This document shows positions 18,073-26,941 of a DNA stretch of 32,519 bases, piece by piece. The stretch is taken from NCBI GenBank assembly GCA_015063495.1, contig SVUB01000008.1:1-32519 (forward strand), in the 5' to 3' direction. A program made the position numbers and the translations under genes. The stretch is from Oscillospiraceae bacterium (GTDB lineage: Bacteria > Bacillota > Clostridia > Oscillospirales > CAG-272). The notes beneath the pieces were generated by a model. That model was not told where the DNA came from and ran no database searches. It saw only the letters and a program-made list of their open reading frames with translations. How positions within the stretch are numbered: position 1 is the first letter of the stretch; each line of letters opens with the position of its first letter.

Positions 18073-19497
18073 TTATTGATTCCTATACGATTTTTTTAAC
18101 CTGACGTACATGCTGAGAAGTGCTTTTCCGTTAAATGGTATCAGAGGATAGAGATAAGAACGGCGTCGGTTGACTGTTTTGTTTGTACATATCAGAATGA
18201 AGGTCAGTAAAATTCCCGCGGCGAATCCATAATAATTGAATAATGCAGTCAATATGAGGATAACAACCCGAAGAAATTTGAATGCATATCCAAGCTCGTA
18301 GCTTGTCTGGGTAAATGCCGCAATCGAAACGTAAGCCATATAGAGTATTACCTCGGGTATGAGCCACCCTACGTTTACTGCAAAGTCTCCGAGAATGAGA
18401 CCGCCGACAATAGAAAGAGAATTTGAAAGCATACTCGGGGTGTTCATTGAAGCGAGCTTAAGTCCGTCAAGTATGAATTCAACGAGCAGAAGTTGAGCTA
18501 TAATTGGGATTTTCGCTTCGGACGTCGGAATGGTAAAAAGAAGCCAGGAGGGCACTATTTCCGGATTTTTAATGAAAAGATACCATATGGGAATCAGCAC
18601 AAGAGTTGACCAGAATACAAGGTGCCGTACAATGCGCAGATAGGTGCCGGTGAGCGGAGGGTAGTAAAAATCGTTTGCCTCCTGCATAAAATCGAATATG
18701 GTAGTCGGCAATATCATAGCCTCGGGCGAATTGTCGCATAGAATTATAACACTTCCTTCAAGAAGCTGAGCCACAGCGGTATCGGGGCGCTCAGTGTTGC
18801 GCACCTTCGGAAATGGATTATACCATCTCGTCTTAACAAGACATTCTGTCAGCGACTGATGTCCGAGAGAAAGTGAGCCGGTATCTATATTTTTAAGCTT
18901 TTCTTTAAGATATTCTACGTATTTCGGGTCCGCTTTTCCGTCCATATAGCATATGGCGATATCTGTCTTTGAGTTGTTACCGACAGTCACGTAAGACATA
19001 GTCAAAGCCGTATCCCTTATTCTCCTGCGGATAAGCGCAGTATTTGAAATAAGTGTTTCTACAAAGCCGTCCCTTGCTCCGCGCATAACTCTGTCATTTT
19101 CCGGCTCTGTAGTGTCTCTTGCGGGATAGGAACGGGAATCTATAAGAATAGCTTTGTCTCCAAACGTGCTTCCAATCATCAACGTTGCACCGCTGAGAAC
19201 CATTTGAATCATACATTCTAGGTCTTCTGTTACTTCTGCTTCTACATAGGGAAGGTGTGAAACAAGAAACTCATCGGCAGATTTTTCAGATCCTTTACCA
19301 AGTCCATTCAGTGAAAGAAAATATATCATCAGCTTTCCCATCACGGTGTCCTTGACAAATCCGTCGATATAATACATGGTTATTTCATCATTGCCTATTT
19401 TCATAACCTTTTTGAGCAGGTCAAAGCTCTCGTTTACACGCAGAGTCTTATCGAGAAGTGCTACGTTTTCTCTGTAAAGCTTAGTTAATCTTTTCAT
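18073..19497 (-). CDS. Spore germination protein, GerA/SpoVAF family (A-subunit type)
   Basis: YIDGFVKDTVMGKLM, FGDKAILIDSRSYPARDTTEPENDRVMRGARDGFVETLISNTALIRRRIRD, SLTECLVKTRWYNPFPKVRNTERPDTAVAQLLEGSVIILCDNSPEAMILPTTIFDFMQ, and a C-terminal multipass region: hallmarks of GerA-family proteins. Confidence 0.95.
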   Translation of the reverse strand: MKRLTKLYRENVALLDKTLRVNESFDLLKKVMKIGNDEITMYYIDGFVKDTVMGKLMIYFLSLNGLGKGSEKSADEFLVSHLPYVEAEVTEDLECMIQMVLSGATLMIGSTFGDKAILIDSRSYPARDTTEPENDRVMRGARDGFVETLISNTALIRRRIRDTALTMSYVTVGNNSKTDIAICYMDGKADPKYVEYLKEKLKNIDTGSLSLGHQSLTECLVKTRWYNPFPKVRNTERPDTAVAQLLEGSVIILCDNSPEAMILPTTIFDFMQEANDFYYPPLTGTYLRIVRHLVFWSTLVLIPIWYLFIKNPEIVPSWLLFTIPTSEAKIPIIAQLLLVEFILDGLKLASMNTPSMLSNSLSIVGGLILGDFAVNVGWLIPEVILYMAYVSIAAFTQTSYELGYAFKFLRVVILILTALFNYYGFAAGILLTFILICTNKTVNRRRSYLYPLIPFNGKALLSMYVRLKKSYRNQ

Positions 19498-19635
19498 ATT
19501 TACCTCTTTTTTGATGTTTGCTTTATTTTGACACTTTCTATGGCATTTTATTACTCAAAATAAAGGTATATTTTCACTTTTACGAAAATAAATTGTATTA
19601 GTTACTTCAAAAAAGATACGAAAGGTGGTATAATT

Positions 19636-20931
19636 ATGAAAAAGAGACTCATTTTAGCGATATTTGTACTGATGCTTGCCGCAGTTTTTACAGTGGGTAC
19701 TATTGCGGCATCCGAGAGAGAGCCGGTTTCACCTGCTCTTGCAGTTCTTGCGGCAAACACCGATATGGCAAAGACGGCACTCGTTGGTGATAACATAGCC
19801 TTTTCCGCAGATGATTTCAAGAGAGCTCTTAATGTTTCAAGCGTAGGTTCGGTAAAGCTTGAGAGTATTCCCACAGAGACAGAGGGACGCTTGCTTCTCG
19901 GCTCTGCCGCACTCTCTGCAACACAGAGCATCTCGGAAGAAAACCTTGATATGCTTACGTTTGTTCCTGCTTCAGAGGCGGTGCGGAGCACAAGCTTTGT
20001 TTTCTCTACAGGAGAGGGTTATTCTATAAAATGTAATCTTTATTTCATTGAAAAGATGAACTACAGTCCCACAATAAGCCTTGCTTCGGAAAGCTCGCTT
20101 ACTGTAAATACGCACGATAAAGTTTCAAGAGTCGGAACGCTTGACGCATACGATCCCGACGGAGACAAATTCGTCTACGAGATAGTTTCCTACCCAAAAA
20201 ACGGTTCTCTCGTGCTTCTTGACAGGGAAGAGGGTAGATATGTTTATACTCCGATTGGAAATTTTTCGGGGAATGACAGCTTTTCATACGTTGCCCGAGA
20301 CGTATACGGCAATTATTCTGCAAGTGCGAGCGTTGCCGTTTCTGTAAGAGAGCGCACAAGCGCTGTGACCTTTGGGGATATTGATGATTGTAACGTATAT
20401 AATGCCGCTCTCACAATGGCTGAAAATTCGCTTATGAGCGGAACCGAGATAGATGGGGTAACTTACTTCTCACCGACTCAGAGCATAACGAGAGCAGAAT
20501 TTCTTTCTGTTGCAATGATGTCCGCCGGAATTACCGATCCCGGCAGTGAAACTCAGACCGTTTTTGACGATGATGCGGATATTCCGGGTGAGCTTAAGAG
20601 ATACGTGAGTGCAGCTTACAAGCTCGGTATAATAAACGGAATAGACGTTGACGGAAAGATGTGCTTCCTTCCGAATTCTACGGTAACGAGAGCAGAGGCA
20701 GCTGTTATGCTAAGCGGCATAATAAATTATGAGAAAGAAACTCTCAGACCTATAATTCTGCCGGTGTTTGCCGACAGTAGTGATCTGCCTTCCTGGGCAA
20801 GCGATGCAATATACAGTATGAATTCGATAGGAGTCCTTAAATCTATGGACGGTTATGCCTCCCCCGAGGATATTGTCACAAGGGGAGAAGCGGCTGAAAT
20901 GTTTGAGGCGGTCATAAATTTGTACGACTAA
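19636..20931 (+). CDS. Secreted SLH-domain surface protein with an Ig/cadherin-like repeat
   Basis: Signal peptide MKKRLILAIFVLMLAAVFTVGTIAA; DAYDPDGDKFVYEIVSYPKNGSLV...NDSFSYVARDVYGN (cadherin-like/Big_9-like); three C-terminal SLH-like repeats (TRAEFLSVAMM, TRAEAAVMLSGI, TRGEAAEMFEAV). Confidence 0.9.
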   Translation: MKKRLILAIFVLMLAAVFTVGTIAASEREPVSPALAVLAANTDMAKTALVGDNIAFSADDFKRALNVSSVGSVKLESIPTETEGRLLLGSAALSATQSISEENLDMLTFVPASEAVRSTSFVFSTGEGYSIKCNLYFIEKMNYSPTISLASESSLTVNTHDKVSRVGTLDAYDPDGDKFVYEIVSYPKNGSLVLLDREEGRYVYTPIGNFSGNDSFSYVARDVYGNYSASASVAVSVRERTSAVTFGDIDDCNVYNAALTMAENSLMSGTEIDGVTYFSPTQSITRAEFLSVAMMSAGITDPGSETQTVFDDDADIPGELKRYVSAAYKLGIINGIDVDGKMCFLPNSTVTRAEAAVMLSGIINYEKETLRPIILPVFADSSDLPSWASDAIYSMNSIGVLKSMDGYASPEDIVTRGEAAEMFEAVINLYD

Positions 20932-20942
20932 AGGAGAATAAA

Positions 20943-21446
20943 ATGAGCGACGTTAAAAACACCGAGACAGAAAAGAAATTTCTAATAAAATATCCGAGCG
21001 CAGAGTTACTTTCGTCTATACGGGATGAGTACAGAAGCTTTATTGTACAGACCTATCTTCTTTCAGAAAAAGGAGTAACCTCTCGTGTAAGAAGCAGAAA
21101 ATACGCAGATAAAACGGTATACACAAAGACCGAAAAAAGCCGTGTGAGCGATATGACTTGCTTTGAGGATGAGTGGGAGATAAGTAAGGAAGAATATCTT
21201 ATCGAGCTGAAAAATGCAGACCCCGAGCGTCGCCCGATAGAAAAAGAAAGACTTCTCTTACGCTATGAGGGACACACGTTTGAAATAGATATATATCCTT
21301 TCTGGTCTGATAAGGCAATAATGGAGGTTGAACTCGGAAGCGAGGATGAGAAATTCACAATCCCACAAGGTATAGAAGTAATAAGTGACGTTACGAGCGA
21401 TAAACGCTACAAAAATGCGGCACTTGCAAAATCCATACCGCAATAA
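20943..21446 (+). CDS. CYTH-domain (triphosphate tunnel metalloenzyme) protein
   Basis: N-terminal TETEKKFLI; FIVQTYLLSEKGVTSRVRSRKYADKTVYTKTEK; RPIEKERLLLRYEGHTFEIDIYPFWSDKAIMEVELGSEDE: alternating charged beta-strand signature of CYTH. Confidence 0.88.
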   Translation: MSDVKNTETEKKFLIKYPSAELLSSIRDEYRSFIVQTYLLSEKGVTSRVRSRKYADKTVYTKTEKSRVSDMTCFEDEWEISKEEYLIELKNADPERRPIEKERLLLRYEGHTFEIDIYPFWSDKAIMEVELGSEDEKFTIPQGIEVISDVTSDKRYKNAALAKSIPQ

Positions 21447-21474
21447 AAAAGGACGGCAACTGCCGTCCTTTTTT
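21445..21474. terminator. Bidirectional intrinsic terminator between the CYTH gene and tyrS
   Basis: AAAAAAGGACGGC-AACT-GCCGTCCTTTTTT between convergent stops. Confidence 0.9.
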
Positions 21475-21478
21475 ATTA

Positions 21479-22702
21479 TCAGAATTCTGCAACAACTTTC
21501 TTGTAGCTCTTTTTGCCTCGTCTTACAACGATGCCGTCCTTCATTTCTTCGGGAGCGTAGGTCTTCTTTATGTCGGAGACTTTTTCGCCGTCTACCGAAA
21601 CACCGCCCTGCTCAACGGCACGTCTTGCCTCTGATTTCGAGGGAACGAGACCTGTTTTTACGAGAACAGTAAGAATGTCTATCACGCCGTCCGTGAAATC
21701 ATCGGGAGTGAGAGTAGCAGTGGGCATATCGGCAGAGCTTCCTGCGCTGAAGAGCGCTCTTGCGCTTGCCTGAGCCTTTTCTGCTTCTTCTTCACCGTGA
21801 ACAAGCTTTGTAAGCTCGTATGCGAGTATCTCCTTTGCAGTGTTGAGCTGACTGCCTTCCCAAGCGTCCATCTCGTTTATCTGCTCGATAGGAAGGAAGG
21901 TGAGCATTCGGATGCACTTAAGAACGTCGCTGTCACCTACGTTTCTCCAATACTGGTAGAAATCAAAGGGAGAAGTCTTGTTCGGGTCGAGCCATACTGC
22001 GTTGCCTGCGGTCTTACCCATCTTCTTGCCCTGAGAGTCGGTGAGAAGGGTAATTGTCATAGCGTGAGCATCCTTGCCGAGCTTGCGACGGATAAGCTCC
22101 GTACCACCGAGCATATTGGACCACTGGTCGTCACCGCCGAACTGCATATTACATCCATATGTCTTATAGAGATGATAGAAGTCGTAAGACTGCATTATCA
22201 TATAGTTGAATTCAAGGAATGAAAGGCCCTTTTCCATTCTCTGCTTGTAGCACTCGGCTCTGAGCATGTTGTTTACAGAGAAGCAAGCACCAACCTCACG
22301 GAGAAGATCAACGTAATTAAGGGAAAGAAGCCAATCCGCATTGTTTATCATCATAGCTTTGCCCTCGGAGAAGTCAATGAATTTCTCCATCTGGCGCTTG
22401 AAGCAATCTGCATTGTGCTGTATATCTTCGAGGGTGAGCATCTTTCTCATATCCGTTCTGCCCGAGGGGTCGCCTATCATGGTCGTACCGCCGCCGATAA
22501 GGGCAATAGGCTTGTTACCTGCCATCTGAAGTCTCTTCATAAGCGTGAGCGCCATAAAGTGACCGGCAGTAAGGCTGTCCGCCGTGCAGTCAAATCCGAT
22601 ATAGAAGGTCGCCTTGCCTTCGTTTATCATCGTTCTGATCTCGTCTTCATTCGTAACCTGAGCAATAAGACCTCTGGCTACAAGCTCTTCATAAATCTGC
22701 AT
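21479..22702 (-). CDS. tyrS: Tyrosyl-tRNA synthetase
   Basis: FYIGFDCTADSLTAGHFMALTLMKRLQMAGNKPIALIGGGTTMIGDPSG, MQFGGDDQWSNMLGGTELIRR, KMGKTAGNAVWLD, and C-terminal S4-like domain. Confidence 0.98.
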   Translation of the reverse strand: MQIYEELVARGLIAQVTNEDEIRTMINEGKATFYIGFDCTADSLTAGHFMALTLMKRLQMAGNKPIALIGGGTTMIGDPSGRTDMRKMLTLEDIQHNADCFKRQMEKFIDFSEGKAMMINNADWLLSLNYVDLLREVGACFSVNNMLRAECYKQRMEKGLSFLEFNYMIMQSYDFYHLYKTYGCNMQFGGDDQWSNMLGGTELIRRKLGKDAHAMTITLLTDSQGKKMGKTAGNAVWLDPNKTSPFDFYQYWRNVGDSDVLKCIRMLTFLPIEQINEMDAWEGSQLNTAKEILAYELTKLVHGEEEAEKAQASARALFSAGSSADMPTATLTPDDFTDGVIDILTVLVKTGLVPSKSEARRAVEQGGVSVDGEKVSDIKKTYAPEEMKDGIVVRRGKKSYKKVVAEF

Positions 22703-22740
22703 ATTAGTCTCCTTTGGATGTATACCAACATAATACAGTT

Positions 22741-22769
22741 ATTATAAACCAACTCCAAAGATTTGTCAA
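22741..22769 (-). promoter_or_regulatory. Consensus sigma-A promoter for tyrS
   Basis: TTGACA-N17-TATAAT on the minus strand (22764-22769 and 22741-22746). Confidence 0.8.
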
Positions 22770-22798
22770 TAGTAGGAAGTAAAAAACGGCACATGGGA

Positions 22799-22832
22799 TT
22801 GACAAAATCAGGTACTATGTGCTACAATGTAG
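22799..22832 (+). promoter_or_regulatory. Putative promoter and operator palindrome upstream of padR
   Basis: TTGACA (22799-22804)-N18-TACAAT (22823-22828). The 11-bp palindrome CTACA-A-TGTAG (22822-22832) overlaps the -10. Confidence 0.6.
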
Positions 22833-22861
22833 AGGATATGCAATAAATGGGAGTAATCGTA

Positions 22862-23200
22862 ATGGAATTTGATAGATCACAGCTTATGCGAGGCACGCTT
22901 GAGGGGTGCATTCTCAAGGTTATCGCAAGCAAAACGACGTATGGGTATGAGATACTCGAATATCTTAAGACCCACGGCTTTTCGGAGATCGCCGAAGGGA
23001 CGCTCTATCCGCTTCTACTGCGCCTTGAAAAGCAGGGAAACATCGACAGCGAGCTTTTACCGTCACCCCTCGGGCCTCGCCGCAAATACTTCAGTATAAC
23101 CGAAAAGGGAAGAGAGTATTTAAGGGAGTTTGAGACCTGCTGGGGAGAGATAGTCTCTTCTGTCAGCAGTATAATTTCGGGAGGTGAAGACGTTGAATAA
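22862..23200 (+). CDS. PadR-family transcriptional regulator
   Basis: QLMRGTLEGCILKVIASKTTYGYEILEYLKTHGF...EGTLYPLLLRLEKQGNIDSE...GPRRKYFSITEKGREYL. GGGAG RBS supports start 22862. Confidence 0.95.
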   Translation: MEFDRSQLMRGTLEGCILKVIASKTTYGYEILEYLKTHGFSEIAEGTLYPLLLRLEKQGNIDSELLPSPLGPRRKYFSITEKGREYLREFETCWGEIVSSVSSIISGGEDVE

Positions 23201-23900
23201 GGAATACGGTTCGATTCTAAAGCAGCTTTCAAAGGAAAACCGCAAAACCATCAAAAAAATGCAGCATTATCTTGAGACATGCTACATAAATGAGGTCGTT
23301 TTTGAGGACCTTATGTGCGACATCGCCGGAATGGCTATGGAGTGTCAGGAGAGAGGGGAGAACTTTGCCGATTCTATCGGCACTGATTACAAATCCTTCT
23401 GTCTCTCACTTTCCGAAAACGTCAAAAAACAGTCCTTTCCCGAGAGATTTTTTGAAGTTCTCAAATGGATGGTGTATTTTGTAGGAATAATTATTCCGTT
23501 CCTTTACGTTATGTATGCGTTTTTTGACGCTACAAGACCCAATCTGAGCGGATTCGTCTTGAACGCACCTGCAAGTGAGATATTTATGTATTTTTCCGTG
23601 TCAACACTTGTAGTTATTGGATTTTTTCTTGCAAAAAGGTTTACATACTGTGCTCAGACTCTTGTGATCTTTATATATTTTGCTGCAGTGACAGGAGCTT
23701 TTGTGCTGACTGATTTTCTCGGTGAGGCTATCTTCGGTAATATTACGCTTTCGGTGAATCTTATTACCTGGGGTGTAGTGATCCTAGTCCTTCTTCTTAT
23801 TTGCCAGCTTGCCAGACGTCTTATTGCAACAAATATTGCTTACAAAGCAAAAGAGAGAAGAAAAAACAATTTTGAGTTTATATGGAAAAATAAAAAGTAA
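23193..23900 (+). CDS. DUF1048-like N-terminus plus multipass membrane protein, PadR partner
   Basis: N-terminal helical region KMQHYLETCYINEVVFEDLMCDIAGMAMECQERGENFADSIG resembles DUF1048 proteins that accompany PadR regulators, followed by several TM helices. Overlaps the end of padR. TTG 23193 has GGAGG 8 nt upstream. Confidence 0.8.
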   Translation: MNKEYGSILKQLSKENRKTIKKMQHYLETCYINEVVFEDLMCDIAGMAMECQERGENFADSIGTDYKSFCLSLSENVKKQSFPERFFEVLKWMVYFVGIIIPFLYVMYAFFDATRPNLSGFVLNAPASEIFMYFSVSTLVVIGFFLAKRFTYCAQTLVIFIYFAAVTGAFVLTDFLGEAIFGNITLSVNLITWGVVILVLLLICQLARRLIATNIAYKAKERRKNNFEFIWKNKK

Positions 23901-23978
23901 ACTGATAGGTGATTGCTTTGCTCTTTGTTGTGTGATAAAATTAATAAAAAAGGGGATACCCCCGAAAAAAGGAGATAA

Positions 23979-25811
23979 ATGATGAATTACAGCTATTTGA
24001 AGGACGTTGTCTTTCGCACCGTAAAATTCAGCTACGATGGAGAAATTGAATTTGCTGAAAAGGACGGGGTTTACGCATCTCTTAAGGATGGAAAGGCAGT
24101 AATTGGTGGTGAGAATGAGATATCGGTCTGCCGTGCTTTGACTGAATTTGCAAAGAAGGTTTCGGAAGGCTGTACTGACTTCGAGATCGTTCGCAAAGCT
24201 AATTTTGAATATTGCGGAGCAATGCTCGATATGTCGAGATTTGCGGTTCTTAAGGTTGAATCTGTCAAGGCTTATCTTGATAAGATGGCTTGTCTTGGGT
24301 TGAATATGATCATGCTATATACTGAGGATGTTTTTGAGATGGAAAAATATCCTTATTTCGGTCATAGAAGAGGTAGATACACCATAGAGGAGCTTAAGGA
24401 AATAGACGATTACGCTTATTCTCTTGGCATTGAGGTTATACCTTGCGTACAGACTCTTGGCCACCTTAACGGATACCTTCACTGGGCTGAAGCAGATCCG
24501 TTTAAGGACACAGCGTTTAATGTGCTCCCTTGTGATCCCAACAGTTATGAATTTATCGAAGAGATAGTCAAGACCATGCGTAAAGCATTTCGATCTAACA
24601 ATATACACGTAGGAATGGATGAGGCCGTTGACGTCGGAAGAGGCAAATACTTCAATCAGCACAGAGGAGAGGTGATTGATCAGCATCAGTTGATACTTGA
24701 GCATCTTCGCGGTGTATGTGAAATATGCGATAAATACAATTATAAACCGATGATATGGAGCGACCTTTTCTTCAGCATATCAAACCCCAATGCAGCATCG
24801 ATATACACAAATGATATGTACCTTTCTGAGGAGACAAAGGCACTCATTCCCGACGTAAGACTTGTTTATTGGTATTATTCCTCGCAGTCTCAGACCAGAT
24901 ATGCCAATCTTATCAGACGTCATAAGGAATCCGGTAAACCAATGGCATTTGCAGGTGGTGGATGGAACTGGGAGGGTTATGCTCCTAACCACAGATTTAC
25001 ATTTGATACCGCAACCCCGGCTCTTAAAGCGAGCTTGGATGATAACCCGGGTATGGTTATCAACACTCTTTGGGGAGATTTTGGTGGAGAGTGTTCTTAT
25101 TTCCTTTGCTTCCCTTCGAATAGCTTGTATGCCGAGTATAATTATAAGGGTAGTGATGTAAGTGAGGAAGACGTTTGGAGCATGTGCGAATTTGTAACCG
25201 GTATACCTAAAAATATTTACGATGCAATGGAAACACTCACTTGCGATCAGTACGGCTGTGTAAGAGTTTCAAGACAGCTTGTAAGAAGAGACGTTTTTGA
25301 TACTATTATGGGTTACGTTGAAGATCATTACGTTACGGAAAACTTAGTAGATATATTTGGTGACGGTAAACATATAAAGAATATTCTTGCTGCTGCGGAT
25401 GTTATTGATGAATATGTTGCAAACAATGGGGAGCTAAGTGATAATTTTGCTCTTATTTCAACGGTTATGAAGATTACGGCTGCAAAGGCAGAGCTGTTTA
25501 CTTCTCTCAGAGCTGACTACAAGAGCGGTAACAGGGAAAGACTTATGTATTACAGAGACGAGCTTCTTCCGAGGACAAAAGCTCTTTATAAAGAACTTTA
25601 CAAGAACCATAAGACTCAGTGGATGAATGAAAATAAGGCATTCGGATGGGAATACCATTGCAGAAATATTGGCTTCCAGTTTGCAAGAATTGATTATGCT
25701 ATTGAGACAATCGATGATTATTTAAGTGGCATAATAAGCGTTATTGAGGAGCTTGAGCCTGAATATATGTGTCAAAACATCAAGGAATACGACCAGACAA
25801 TGTTTGACTAA
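23979..25811 (+). CDS. Cytoplasmic GH20-like beta-N-acetylhexosaminidase
   Basis: GAMLDMSRFAVLKVESVKAYLDKMACLGLNMIMLYTEDVFEMEKYPYFGHRRGRYTIEELKEIDDYAYSLGIEVIPCVQTLGHL, and HVGMDEAVDVGRG carrying the catalytic Asp-Glu pair. No signal peptide. Confidence 0.88.
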   Translation: MMNYSYLKDVVFRTVKFSYDGEIEFAEKDGVYASLKDGKAVIGGENEISVCRALTEFAKKVSEGCTDFEIVRKANFEYCGAMLDMSRFAVLKVESVKAYLDKMACLGLNMIMLYTEDVFEMEKYPYFGHRRGRYTIEELKEIDDYAYSLGIEVIPCVQTLGHLNGYLHWAEADPFKDTAFNVLPCDPNSYEFIEEIVKTMRKAFRSNNIHVGMDEAVDVGRGKYFNQHRGEVIDQHQLILEHLRGVCEICDKYNYKPMIWSDLFFSISNPNAASIYTNDMYLSEETKALIPDVRLVYWYYSSQSQTRYANLIRRHKESGKPMAFAGGGWNWEGYAPNHRFTFDTATPALKASLDDNPGMVINTLWGDFGGECSYFLCFPSNSLYAEYNYKGSDVSEEDVWSMCEFVTGIPKNIYDAMETLTCDQYGCVRVSRQLVRRDVFDTIMGYVEDHYVTENLVDIFGDGKHIKNILAAADVIDEYVANNGELSDNFALISTVMKITAAKAELFTSLRADYKSGNRERLMYYRDELLPRTKALYKELYKNHKTQWMNENKAFGWEYHCRNIGFQFARIDYAIETIDDYLSGIISVIEELEPEYMCQNIKEYDQTMFD

Positions 25812-25816
25812 AAAAG

Positions 25817-25845
25817 AAACGGCAGGGAACACCCTGCCGTTTTTA
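25817..25845. terminator. Bidirectional intrinsic terminator
   Basis: AAACGGCAGGG-AACA-CCCTGCCGTTT stem with T/A tracts, between convergent stops. Confidence 0.9.
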
Positions 25846-25846
25846 T

Positions 25847-26941
25847 TTAACCTATATTTTTTGATATTTCATCGAATGCAGCTTTGGTTAATTCTGCATT
25901 TTCGAGACCGATAACGAGCTTTTTATCTCCGGACGTTATGATTATACAAGGGGCGGACGTTGCATAGGAATAGAGCGTATAATTGCCGAATTCTTCATTT
26001 TTGAAGGTTCCAAGCAGCAGTCTTGCGCTTCCGTATCCGTAAATTCTCGTACCTTTATCAAAGTTCTCACGATATTCAACATTGTCGATTTCTTCGTATT
26101 TTACCGTTAGATCCTGATAATAGCTTGCTTCAATTGTGAAATCAGCATCCGTGTACGAGACGTTCACGTCGCCGGTAAACATCAGAATTCCAACGAATAT
26201 AAGAATTGCAGCTACAAATATCAGAGAAACTGTTAAGGCTATTTTGTTTCCCTTGGACTTTACCATAGGAGTTATTGAAGATGGATCCTCTCTTAACTGT
26301 TTCTTATAGAATACATAAGAATATATCATCGGTGCAAAAACGAGAGGGAATACGATAATAAGAAGGGGATAAATAAACAGCTTTTCTGGCAGTAGGGCAC
26401 CAAAGAGCATAACAAATCCGCCGATGAACCATAACTTTCCTGCAAAACGATGCGTTGCGTTCCAGTTCTTTTCGCTTTCAAGAGTCCATTTTACCTTTAT
26501 TCCGAGTGTGAAATTCTGTTTGCATTTCGGCATGTAATTTCCAATAAAGATAAAGAGAAAACCGAACAAAAATGCGGATATCACATTCATATTTATTTCT
26601 TTGCCTTTACCGAGGGCGACAAGGTATAAAACGACGTTCACTACCGTGGTGAGAACAGGAAGGAGCCATATTATCATACTAAGCGCTTTTTTGTTCTGAT
26701 CTTTATTCTTTTTATCGAACGACGATGCGATCACGCAGAGCCAGAACAGAGCGAGAAATATGCAGGGAATACCGAAAACGGCAAAAGCTTTACCTGCGTA
26801 GCCGTCGGGGGTGTTTCCGCTTGAGCCCCAGTGTACAGCCATACTGTCAGGCAGTTCATTCCAGAGAATAAGTCCTGCAAGCACGGGAAGCAGTATTATA
26901 AGTGATGCTATTATGAGTCTCCATTTGTTATTTTTGATCAT
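25847..26941 (-). CDS. SdpI-family membrane protein (DUF1648 plus SdpI core) with C-terminal PH-like domain
   Basis: LPDSMAVHWGSSGNTPDGYAGK (DUF1648 hallmark); IFIGNYMPKCKQNFTLGIKVKWTLESEKNWNATHRFAGKLWFIGG (SdpI hallmark); soluble beta-rich C-terminus after the last TM. Confidence 0.92.
   Translation of the reverse strand: MIKNNKWRLIIASLIILLPVLAGLILWNELPDSMAVHWGSSGNTPDGYAGKAFAVFGIPCIFLALFWLCVIASSFDKKNKDQNKKALSMIIWLLPVLTTVVNVVLYLVALGKGKEINMNVISAFLFGFLFIFIGNYMPKCKQNFTLGIKVKWTLESEKNWNATHRFAGKLWFIGGFVMLFGALLPEKLFIYPLLIIVFPLVFAPMIYSYVFYKKQLREDPSSITPMVKSKGNKIALTVSLIFVAAILIFVGILMFTGDVNVSYTDADFTIEASYYQDLTVKYEEIDNVEYRENFDKGTRIYGYGSARLLLGTFKNEEFGNYTLYSYATSAPCIIITSGDKKLVIGLENAELTKAAFDEISKNIG

Noticed and set aside
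19498-19635. Possible sporulation sigma (F/G-type) promoter upstream of the germination gene
   Set aside because: Searched for -35/-10 pairs resembling forespore sigma sites; no pair with acceptable spacing found by eye.
23945-23965. Short GGGG-ATA-CCCC hairpin upstream of the GH20-like gene
   Set aside because: Stem of only 4-5 bp, T-tract only on the minus strand where nothing is transcribed; not a convincing terminator.
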